Shown: in pieces, positions 1-12,101 of the stretch
Numbering within the stretch: position 1 is the stretch's first letter
Layout: every line of letters starts with the position of its first letter
Translations under genes and position numbers: made by a program
The notes under the pieces: model-generated
Told to the model about the DNA's origin: nothing
Seen by the model: only the letters and a program-made list of their open reading frames with translations
Databases searched by the model: none
Origin: Aphrocallistes beatrix
Lineage: Eukaryota > Porifera > Hexactinellida > Sceptrulophora > Aphrocallistidae
Assembly: GCA_963281255.1 (NCBI GenBank)
Contig: OY725503.1
Coordinates: 620,001-684,000 of the forward strand
Reading direction: 5' to 3'
Length of the DNA stretch: 64,000 nt

Positions 1-105
1 ATATGTCGACATTGTAGGTAAACTGACACACTTGATTCGAAAGGTTGCCGGCATCTGCTAATGCCATATGTCTACAGTTACACACTAATAGACATTGAAT
101 ATGGG

Positions 106-228
106 CCATAGCCACCGATCCGGTATCAACCTGACCACTTTTGACCAATTTAGCCTCAAAAGGGACCATTTTGTTCGGTCGGAATGGTTTCAACCTGACC
201 ACTTCACACCTAGTGACACGGCCTTGAT
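106..228. repeat. dispersed MITE (GGTGGCTA...CTTCACACCT family)
   Basis: The segment from CCATAGCCACCGATCC to ACTTCACACCTAG carries the motif CCTGACCACTT twice and GACCATTTTG internally. A related element lies inverted at 46668-46747 (AGGTGTGAAGTGGTCCGG ... CCGGTGGCTACGGCCCT). Matching ends in two places support a short non-autonomous transposon. The remainder of 1-348 shows nothing else recognisable. Confidence 0.4.
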
Positions 229-348
229 ATGCCAACTGACACATAATATAGCTCTGGAATGATTAATATCAAAAGTTTTAACTCAGTTACCGCTGTCATT
301 TATGGAAATAGTTTAACTTATTTTGATATGAAATAGGTTAATATTAGA

Positions 349-714
349 ATGGCTAACTTAGGTTCTCATGTACTCAATGCTATATCGAAACAATATCGGA
401 AATTTGAGTATCTCTCAAAATGGCCTTTAAAACTGCCGAAAAATGTGGCTGCGGTTAACCTATTTTTGGCAAACACCGATTCACCATTCCATCCACACCC
501 AGGCGCCAAACATTTCCTCATTGAGTGCATTCCACAGCTCAAATACAGTAACCCTGGTTACCAGATTAAGGTACAAGTTGAAGGAAGAGAGAGATCGCTT
601 CTATGCGTTGAGCAGACTTGTGGCACTCGCTACGAAGTAGACGTATCTGATCTGGAAAGAGACGACATTAAACGTATTTTAGAGGAGTTTTCTCACAAAG
701 TTCCTGTTTCATAG
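349..714 (+). CDS. MRPS25: mitochondrial ribosomal protein mS25-like (L51/S25/CI-B8 domain)
   Basis: Single-exon gene of 121 codons from ATG 349 to TAG 712-714. Residues about 52-75 (GAKHFLIECIPQLKYSNPG) match the core of the L51/S25/CI-B8 thioredoxin-like domain, as recalled from animal MRPS25 (GA-K-F-...-IP-Q-KY-NP). The C-terminal stretch with DDIKRILEEF fits the closing helix of that domain. The family includes mS25, mL43 and complex I subunit NDUFA2; the IPQ-x-x-Y-x-NP pattern is closest to mS25. Known mS25 proteins are about 170 residues, so this one is short at the C-terminus. Its expected role is structural, in the small subunit of the mitochondrial ribosome. An AATAAA polyadenylation signal follows at 783-788. 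No intron or frameshift is visible. Confidence 0.72.
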   Translation: MANLGSHVLNAISKQYRKFEYLSKWPLKLPKNVAAVNLFLANTDSPFHPHPGAKHFLIECIPQLKYSNPGYQIKVQVEGRERSLLCVEQTCGTRYEVDVSDLERDDIKRILEEFSHKVPVS

Positions 715-1999
715 AGTAGCGATTTATTTGTTTCTGTTATTTGTAGCTATTTTTTGTTTGTTTTGTGCTTGTTGTTTACTTGAATAAAACATTTGTCACT
801 TCTAATTGTAACGAAATGTGAAAATGTAATTACGTATGTGATTACATTTTCTTGTTTTCAACCAAACTCTGAGTAACTGTCAATTTGTTGGCTTTGTATT
901 CTACGGATGAAAGATTTCATGATTAATTCCGCGATGCAGAAACTGTCACTTTATTACAGTGGTTCCCAACCTGGGGTCCATGGACCCTTAGTGGTCCACA
1001 GAAGATATCAGGGAGTCCACAGCCAAAAAAGGTTCGTTATTCAAGACTATTTCTTTGGGCAAAATTCACGTCTAGTCACCTAAGACAGAATAATATTGTA
1101 AACAAGATCTTTTGTGCCCTTTTCAATCCTTGAGGATCGAATATCATGTTTTCTTTCATGGAAGAAGACAGTTGAGCGAACCACGGCACAAAACTGGCAC
1201 TGGTTTCTATAGAAGTGTCCGATTCCGTTACGAATCTTAACTAAGACTGAATTCATTCACGCTTAGCCTATTGTCCTGATTTCTAATAAATTCTAGTTAT
1301 TTCCTAGACAATTTAGTGTGCGGTTGTTTGATCACTGATAGCTATTATCAATTTACTCCTACCTCAGTTTGTGTATATATACTCTCACAGTCAATTATTT
1401 CTAATTTCTCATTTTGCCGTTCCTTTTTTAAATATTCGTTTGCAAAATATTTAATTTCTTCTGTATCATATTGATTTTGTTTTCTTATATATATATTTTG
1501 CAACATTATAAAAGACATAACAAAATACTTTCAATTTGCAATAGTCACATTCGCCATTTTTACAGATATTTCGTGATTTTATAGATCTCGAATTATTGCA
1601 AAAAACATTGCTCAGAATTAATACTCAAAATAACTGTTTATTATAAATATTTGTAACTTGATTATTTAACTATGTGTATTTTGATTAATTAAAATCCCAT
1701 CCCCGATGTCAAAATACAGTTGTTTTTTTCGAAGAAAAACGTATTTATAGTCAACTCCGCTTAATTGGGACAAATCTCCAGAAACGGAATGGTTCCCATA
1801 CATAGAAGCTAATACTAAATTTCATCGTTTAATTGGGAACTCCGTTTAATCAGGCTCAAAGTGTCCCGATTAAGAGTCACCTGCACATCCGTATTATCTG
1901 GTCGATTGTAGCATGAGTAGACTTTTCAAATCTGTTTCATTCGAGCAATAAATTTCTTAAAATCTGTACATAACTGACTTCACCGTTGTATGAGTAGCA
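715..1999. other. intergenic region with repeat fragments, no gene seen
   Basis: This is AT-rich sequence between the mS25-like gene and liprin-beta. At 957-1036 lies a partial copy of the hAT-like element CAGTGGTTCCCAACCTGGGG, found complete at 58988-59152. At 1747-1886 lies a diverged copy of the CAGTCGACTCCGCTTAAT family. The liprin-beta promoter should lie just upstream of 2000, but no clear TATA box or other core element stands out. No long open frame is present. Confidence 0.5.
783..788 (+). terminator. polyadenylation signal of the mS25-like gene
   Basis: AATAAA lies about 70 bases past the stop codon of the mS25-like gene. It is placed as expected for a poly(A) signal; cleavage would follow 10-30 bases downstream. 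Confidence 0.5.
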
Positions 2000-4900
2000 A
2001 TGAACCACACGAATCTGGACAACCACCTCACTAACGGACTAGACTCAGACCACAGTTCCAGTCTGAACTCATTCGACGAGGTAGAAAGCAACCCCACACG
2101 GACCACCCCTGATGAGGCGAGGAGTTTCGATGATTTCATGAACCTCGAGAACATTGACTTGGCCATCAACCATGTCTCGAATCTTCTCTCGTTCGACAGG
2201 AATTTGAATGGAATGGTACTGCCGAGGGAGGATCTGGACGATACCTTAGTCCGCGGGGTAGAGGCACGGCGGACAGGCGATCAGATGAATTCTCTCTGTC
2301 AACAGCTGTTACAGCTGTTGGAGAATGGAGAGGATTTAGATAACAGAGTAAGTAGTTATGACCACTGTTGTTCAATAATGGTGTACAGTAGAACTCGGTT
2401 AGTACGTACGCGGGATATATAAGATACTTCGGCTTAGTACGTACTCATTTCTCAACCAAAATTCATTTAATATATATATATATATTCTTTGTAATATCAA
2501 CGGTTAGTACGTACTCACGGATAATACTATATTTTCCGCTTCCCGGACGGGTACGTCTTATCCGAGTTCTACTGTATTTGTATTTTATATGATAACTGAT
2601 TTGACGTTTTAACTGTAACAGATACAGTGGAATTTGCTTATTAGCAACTCCCTTATTAGCAATATTGCTCTATTAGCAACCAATCTTCAGGTCCCAGGTG
2701 TAGATTTTGTGTTAATTCTGTTCCCTTATTAGCAACTTCGCGTATTAGCAACCATTTTATGAGCAAAACTCGAGTTGCTAATGAGCGAATTCCACTGTAT
2801 ATAGTAGTACAGTAGAACTCGGTTAGTACGTACTCGGGATAAGACGTACTTCGGCTTAGTACGTACTCATTTCTCTGAACCAAAATTCATTTATTATATA
2901 GATTCCTATGTAATATCAACTCGGTTAGTACGTACTTACGGATAGTACGTACTTTTTTCCGCTTCCCGGAGGGGTACGTAGTAACCGAGTTCTACTGCTG
3001 TATACGTATACATTTACTTGACAGTTCACTACATTTGCTAGATTCCTGAAGACACAGCTCGTGTCCTCATCCAGTGGCTGATGAGGTACATTCCAGAGGA
3101 GAAGCAGACAGAACTCATTCCTGTGACCTCTGTCTCCCTTCTCTCCCCTCTCTCCTCTACTCGCACGAATCCGTCCGTAGAGGGGGGAGGCAAACCAGAT
3201 TTGAAGTCAGATAAGGTAAGCTTTTAATTCGCTGATATGCAGTAAAGTTAAGTCCCAGACGTTTTCATGTTAATTCTTCCCCTCAATTAGCATTGGTTCT
3301 CAACATGGGGCCCACAGAGCATATCAGGGGTCAACTAGATCTGAATTTTGTATTACGGTTAGTGGGAGGGTGCACAAAGGGGAGATAAATTGTTATAGGC
3401 GCCCGTGGCCAAAAAAACTAGAAAACTGCTCCCTTACCGCACACTAAGTACTACAGTAGAACTCGGTTAGTACTCGGTTAGTACGTTCTTCGGTTTAGTA
3501 CGTACTCATTTCTCTGAACCAAAATCCATCTATAACAGAGATTTATATATACGTAGTACAAACTCGGTCAGTACGTACTTACGGATAGTACGTACAAATA
3601 ATTCCTTCCCGCAGGGGTACGTCTTATCCGAGTTCTACTGTAATTCGCTGATTGGTTGGTTATTAAAGTATTCCGTTATTCAGATAGACTCGGACTGTCC
3701 TTCTAACACAACCTCAACTTCTGGCCTCAACGAGTTCCCTCGAGTGCGGGCAGAGCATAACACAGCCTACCTCAGCTCTACGCTGCCTAGGCAATTCCGA
3801 GAGCGATGTTCCACCACCCCGGCCAGCTGTGGGGTCACTGGATACCTCTCCGAAAACGAGGACTCTATCCAGCATAAGCGCTCCTACACCCTCTCCAAAG
3901 ATAACTTCTTCCGTGTGGAGTCCATGGGTGTGCTAGAAGGGCAAGGACACGCCTATTCGAATGACTACCTCCTGGAATGCATGCCCCCGCGAACCAACGC
4001 CTTAACCCCAGAGCCATGGCTGTCCATTGAAGACGATGCACCCATCTTCAAGCGCAGAGGGAGCTTGCGCCGGATTTCTAAAGCCATCGGGAGACTGAGA
4101 AAACCCTCCACTAAGGACAACGTCGTCATTCTAGGCTCCAGCTCAAACATGCTGGTCATGGACCAACCGCACAGGAGGGAGTTCCTCTCTAAAGGTGTGA
4201 AGTCCCTGCAGGAGTGGCTGGCTGAACTGGGGCTGGAGCAGTACATGCAGAAGATCGGACATGATAAGATTAACAGCTGTGCTCTGCTCAAGATTGTTAT
4301 AGACGGTCAGTGGATTCGTGGTTTAGAAGGATTTATAGGAACTTTTTGACCGGAAATAGATAATTCTTGCGGCTATAAGCTCCAAATTCCGCTGTTTGAT
4401 TTTCAGTTTCACACAAACTTGATTCTCTCCTGGTCGAAAATTCTAATTTTATCTTTAATTTTTATAAATTGCCTCATGCATATTTGTGAAAAAGATAGGA
4501 AGCGTAATGCGGAAATGGTTCGACTTTTCGAAACAGAAAATAGTTCGACTTTTTATCATTAGGATGAATGGTGATTTTTATGTGAACTATTTTGGAAAGT
4601 CGAACTATTTCCATTTTTTGCGAACTATCTCCACCATACCGCATAATTATAATTCTATTCATAGGCAAGCTAGACACTGTCCTGTCTCTCACACATCCTC
4701 TCCACCGTAAGAAGCTGGAGTTAGTCCTGGAAGAGACGCTGAAGTACGGCAAGACAGACCTGACACGTCTGGACTACAAATGGGTGTTGAACTGGCTCGA
4801 GATGAACGGATTGGGAGATCTCTGTCCCAAGTTCGAAGAGGCTAGAATCGATGGTCGCATGCTATACATGCTCACTTACGACGACTTAGCTCTTCTACAA

Positions 4901-5581
4901 ATAGACGAACCGTTCCATCAACTGAACTTGAAAGCTGTCATAAAGGCGCTTAGACTTACTAGCTTCGCGCCTAATTACTTAGATAGTCGTGAGTTCGAGG
5001 ACAACTGTCTCTATTGGTCCTGTCCCCACGTGTTAGACTGGGTGTCCCATACCTTAAAAATGCCTAACACGGATAAACTGAAAAGCTCTGGTCTTAACGG
5101 TGCCATTATGATACTTGAAGAGACGTTCACTGCGAATTCTCTCGCGGAGATTTTAGATATCCCAAAAGGGAAAACGCACTTACGGACAGTAGTGAAGGAT
5201 GAGTTTATGAAAGTTATCGGTCCGCACTGTGCACAGCATAAACTTGATAAGGCTAAAGCCAAGAACTTCGTCCATCTATCTCCAGGGGTTGTTAAGCAGA
5301 AGAGAAAGGGGTCCATTCGTTTGAAAGGAGCTGAGAGGAAGGTAGCCATGAAGGATGGTACCAGGCTGCTTTGCCCGCTTGTATTCGAACCTAACTCGAA
5401 CTCTCCCTGCTTCCAAGGGAACCTAAGTGTCTTCCAAGGGTTGATTGACACATATATTTACTCCGCGACAGATTTAGATACTGCTCAGTTCGACCATCCT
5501 GAATTTGAGCAGAACGCTAACGCTACGAAGAAGTTGCATAATGTTGTAGTAACGAATGAAGATGGAGATATTCTGGTGTGA
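2000..5581 (+). CDS. PPFIBP1: liprin-beta (PPFIA-binding protein), three SAM domains, four exons
   Basis: Exons read as 2000-2347, 3042-3215, 3684-4305 and 4665-5581, with GT/AG borders and phases that join to one 686-residue frame. The N-terminus (LLQLLENGEDLDNR joined to IPEDTARVLIQWL) matches the liprin-beta start (LLEMMETDE...IPDSTAETLVEWL, recalled from human PPFIBP1). A basic stretch at about 297-316 precedes three SAM domains at roughly 345-415, 425-495 and 510-590. SAM1 has the liprin-type PLHRKKLEL helix, SAM2 has EARIDGRMLYMLT, and SAM3 has SSGLNGAIMILEETF. Liprins are scaffolds at adhesion sites and presynaptic zones. The large coiled coil normally between the N-terminal segment and the SAM block is missing: exons 1-3 leave only about 170 low-complexity residues there. 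Introns 1 and 2 carry MITEs. The liprin identity is strong; beta rather than alpha or kazrin rests on the N-terminal match. Confidence 0.85.
2386..2574. mobile_element. MITE, CAGTAGAACTCGGTTAGTACG family, copy 1
   Basis: It lies in liprin-beta intron 1. The ends are CAGTAGAACTCGGTTAGTAC and the complementary TATCCGAGTTCTACTG, flanked by TA on both sides. Inside are repeated TTAGTACGTACT motifs. The TA flanks and CAG...CTG ends suit a Tc1/mariner- or pogo-type non-autonomous element. Other copies are at 2810-2997, 3454-3640 and 25838-26012. Confidence 0.7.
2625..2797. mobile_element. MITE, CAGTGGAATTTGCTTATTAGCAAC family
   Basis: It lies in liprin-beta intron 1 between two copies of the CAGTAGAACTCGG family. 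The ends are CAGTGGAATTTGCTTATTAG and GCGAATTCCACTG, flanked by TA, with internal TTATTAGCAAC repeats in both orientations. The architecture is the same as the neighbouring MITEs but the sequence differs, so it is a separate pogo-like family. Confidence 0.65.
2810..2997. mobile_element. MITE, CAGTAGAACTCGG family, copy 2
   Basis: It lies in liprin-beta intron 1, 12 bases after the previous element. The left end is flanked by TA. The right end ...ACCGAGTTCTACTG is followed by CTGTA rather than directly by TA, a small local change. Internal TTAGTACGTACT repeats match copy 1. Confidence 0.65.
3454..3640. mobile_element. MITE, CAGTAGAACTCGG family, copy 3
   Basis: It lies in liprin-beta intron 2, flanked by TA on both sides. 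The left end contains an extra partial TCGGTTAGTAC repeat. Just upstream, at about 3296-3415, is a diverged fragment of the CAGTGGTTCCCAACC hAT-like family. Confidence 0.65.
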
Positions 5582-6187
5582 CGTCATGATACCAAACATT
5601 CCTTTCAATTCCAGTCTAGTTACCAGGTTGGGTCCCCAATTACTTGGATCTACTTATTCTTCTGTGTTGTTCTATTTTTATAACTTTCTGGTGGAAATGA
5701 TTATATTACTTATATTACAAAATCTATGCGTAGTTCTTCGATGCCCAAATTATCTCTTAAATGGCGCTAGATTTTTGCTAACTCATTTCTGATTAAGTCA
5801 TTTTGGGCGGGGAAACCTTAGAATTGTGGGGTATTTGCTATAAATAGAAATGACCCCAGGTAATTTAAGGAATATATGTGTGGATTTACACTAGGATAAT
5901 GTGTAGGATTGATTAATCATGTTCACTATTTTCATATTCTCTAGAATACGTGTCTACCTTGAAACATATATAAAGAAACATTCTGGGGTTGGGACAATCA
6001 AATTTTTTTCATTATATTCGTAACTTTGAGTTTAACATCGCCTTCTTAATGAACTCTTCATGAATGGTTCCTACGGTAGTTAGACATACATCTAATCATA
6101 GTGTGAATCTAAATCCGTATGTTAAGAAAATAAATGTTAATAATTATCATTGTCGTACTGTTTAGGGAAAGATTAAATTATTCTAGA
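5582..6187. other. intergenic, holds a dispersed repeat, no gene seen
   Basis: The segment at about 5745-5870 (AAATGGCGCTAG ... GGGCGGGGAAACCTTAG ... ATGACCCCAGGTAATTTAAGG) recurs inverted in coronin-7 intron 3 (about 19122-19217) and, split by another insertion, in aladin intron 2 (about 46025-46310). It is a dispersed short element of unknown class. The rest is AT-rich with no other readable feature. Confidence 0.45.
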
Positions 6188-7398
6188 ATGGCCTCTGCGT
6201 TCCCTGTCCAATCTCCAGGAAATGGAAATCTGGAAGAAAGTTTCTCTGACATTCGAAAACGAATAAATTCCAAGTTCGATTGGTTGCATAAGAAGATTGA
6301 AGAAAGAAAACAATTCCTGTTAGCTAGGCTAGCTGAACTAGAATCAACACACAACAGAGAAAGTAAACAACAACAGACCGGTCTCTCTAGTGTCCTTAGA
6401 GTACAGAACCAGGTGATGGAGGAACTGAAGGAGAATAATCTCCAATACCTTCAAGATTCAATATTAGATGACATTCAGACACAAATCGAACAAATGAAGA
6501 TATCTGTCAAACTGAACAATGTCTATTTTGAATTCGATGATGAGAATGCTAGGAAGTTCATATCTTCACTCGGAAAAGTGAATAAAGTACCGAATTACAA
6601 AGCAAAGAAACTTCCTGTCATTGTTTCTACAGCTAAACATTCTAGTGGACGTCAACAGGTACCAGGTGAATTTTATGGTCCCAGCGTCCTTCGCATAGAA
6701 CCAAATTCTGGAAATATATACATTGGTTGTTATGATGACTTGGTCACATCTTCTCTCCAAATGCTGAGCTTATTCGCGCAATCGATGTCAATATTAGTGT
6801 ATCCGGGATAGCTTTCAATAATGAAAACATATTCGTAATAGGTGATGGTTCTATTATGCACCAATATCATTTGAATGGGACTTGCATTAAAAAGATTCAG
6901 ATGGCCGAAAGATGGGGTAGTGCTATATCATTTATGATACTCAATAATAACTTATTTATAGCTACACAGCATGGGGAATATCGTATGGGGCGAATGAATC
7001 TTGATTCTATGATCATAAAACCGGTTAATCTGGAAAAAATTGTATGTGATGGATCTTCCGTAGATATGAAATCAACCCCTCACGGAGATTTAGCTATTCT
7101 TTACAGTAAGACACCTTTTGTTGTTGTTTACGATGTTCAAGGACACATATTATCTAGACCTCTTCGCAGATCTCTCCATTTAAAATCACCTGGATATTTC
7201 ACAATTGATTCATGCAGTAATTTCATAATCAGTGATAGTTACATCAAGATATTCCAGTCTAATGGAGACTTACTACACACTATTGGAGGTCCTAGTAATC
7301 CTAGTTTGATTACTTTTGCCCTGGGAATAGACATCGACAGTCAAGGCAGGATAGTGAGTATCTGTGGAAAGGATACGAACTGTCTACAAATATTCTAA
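6188..7398 (+). pseudogene. coiled-coil/NHL-repeat (TRIM-like) protein, one frameshift
   Basis: It opens at ATG 6188 (MASAFPVQSPGNGN). Residues about 12-60 hold the SDIRKRINSKFDWLHKKIEE coiled-coil-like stretch seen in TRIM-type proteins. The rest resembles NHL/beta-propeller blades (VLRIEPNSGNIYIGCYDD; FVIGDGSIMHQYHLNGTC; IDIDSQGRIVSICG). The frame breaks near 6741-6760. Up to GACTTGGTC the protein reads in one frame; from CACATCTTCTCTCCAAATG a sensible propeller sequence continues in the next frame, as if one base were missing. No GT...AG intron of usable size fits there. No RING or B-box zinc finger is visible, so this is a partial TRIM architecture. It could be a decayed gene or a good gene with a one-base assembly error. 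The family assignment is moderate and the target is unknown. Confidence 0.58.
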
Positions 7399-7792
7399 AC
7401 TAGTTTTTAGGTTATTTCCCTTCAATTCACTTATTCATTAGATTTATCCTTAGAAAGAGAAATTCTATCTTCACTGATATATTCGTAGATATTGTAACTT
7501 ATGTGCCAGTAGGTAGTAATAGGATATTTTTCACTTTCTTATCTTACTCTTAATTGCATTTTTCTTAGTTTTTTACTAAATTAGTTGATCATCTGATCAC
7601 TCAAATGATTTGAAATTTGTTTCTAAAGGACTACTTATTTATCAGCTAGATTTGAATTCTATCGGCCAGAAAAAAAACCCTTTAACACCATTGCTTTCTA
7701 AAACATGAATTTCGCTTTGGCTAATCAAACTCGCAATGTTAATACAGCTTAAGTTTTATCTGAGATAATTTATTCTGACATAGCTAGTTAGA
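7399..7792. other. AT-rich intergenic spacer before GPI
   Basis: Nothing recognisable is seen apart from AT-rich sequence. The GPI promoter is expected here, but no clear core element can be named. Confidence 0.4.
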
Positions 7793-10979
<3,187 letters not shown>

Positions 10980-12101
10980 TGTTAGTCTGTCTGGTGTTTA
11001 GATAGAGTGTGAAATTTATATATATCGTGCTTTTACTTATCAAGATAGGCTCGCGTGTTCTTATATCCATATATGGAGATTATTTGTGGATTGGATAAGC
11101 TTAGAAATTTTGTTCGATTGCTCTTTTAGTTTGATTTCATTTGTTTGTGTTTTTATGAGATTATATTTTGTTCTACACTCTCCCTTTCATCTTATATATT
11201 AAAACTCAATGGTTTTTCAGTGCAACTCCTAGTATAGGAGATGCCTTATGTCATGATCGGCGTGCGACGTCCGTCTGCTCGCTCCTAGGACCTCCCAACT
11301 GGTAGAGCGAAATTTTTTCAAAGCTATATGATAAATTATTTTTTTACTTTTGTTCACAATAGATACAGAAAGTAAACAAATCTCAAAAATAGGCTAGAGA
11401 CTAGCTTCCAACGGTTAACATGGGTTTTTTAGTGATGTAGATTTCAAATATCGTATTTTCGAAACTTGATAAATTATTTGTTTACTTTTGTTTACAATAG
11501 ATACATAAAGTAAACAGATCTCAAAGAAATTCAGGTGCCCGCAGGGCTAATCTGCGAACACGAAGTATTCACTTGCTGTTTATTTCAAAACCCAAATAAT
11601 TCCTCCCAATTCACTTCGCTCTCACAGAAGTGAATTGAAGAGAAATGGATTGGGTGATTTCCTCCACAACCCTTGTCCCCCACTAGCACACATAAATGAG
11701 TGATTGCATAGTCGCACGTAGGACTCGGGTCGCTTCGGAAACCGGGGAAAGGGGCGAATGTGTCTGTTCCAGCCCCATTTAGAAATGAGACCAAGAGCAG
11801 AAGCCCTGACACGCAAAGCTGTCAAGGCTAACACTTAAGGTTTATGTCGTTAACATTCTGCGAAGTATGCGAAGACATTGGCTCAACTATTAAACTTAGA
11901 AGACTAACAGCGGAATAGATTCACTCCCAAACAAATCTATTTATACTTGAATTGCTCCGAGCCTACTCATTGGGCTACATGCTGAATCGTGAGAAACTTT
12001 TTAGTTTACCAAATATACAATGCATATTGACCTATTACTGATATCTGACTCTCTACACAATTATCAGCAATGTATTGTACACGACATCTACTACCCTAGG
12101 T
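10980..12101. other. intergenic region with transposon fragments
   Basis: At 11216-11285 lies an inverted copy of a repeat ending CTGTACTAAAAA (other copies near 35446-35507, 44150-44217 and 49138-49184), which resembles the 3' tail of RTE-type LINE/SINE elements. At about 11330-11575 lies the family with TTTGTTTACTTTTGTTTACAAT boxes, followed by a GC-rich hairpin end (GTGCCCGCAGGGC). The rest holds no convincing gene. Confidence 0.5.

Noticed and set aside
6730..6770. Programmed ribosomal frameshift in the NHL gene
   Set aside because: No slippery heptamer or downstream structure is evident; a plain one-base change is simpler.
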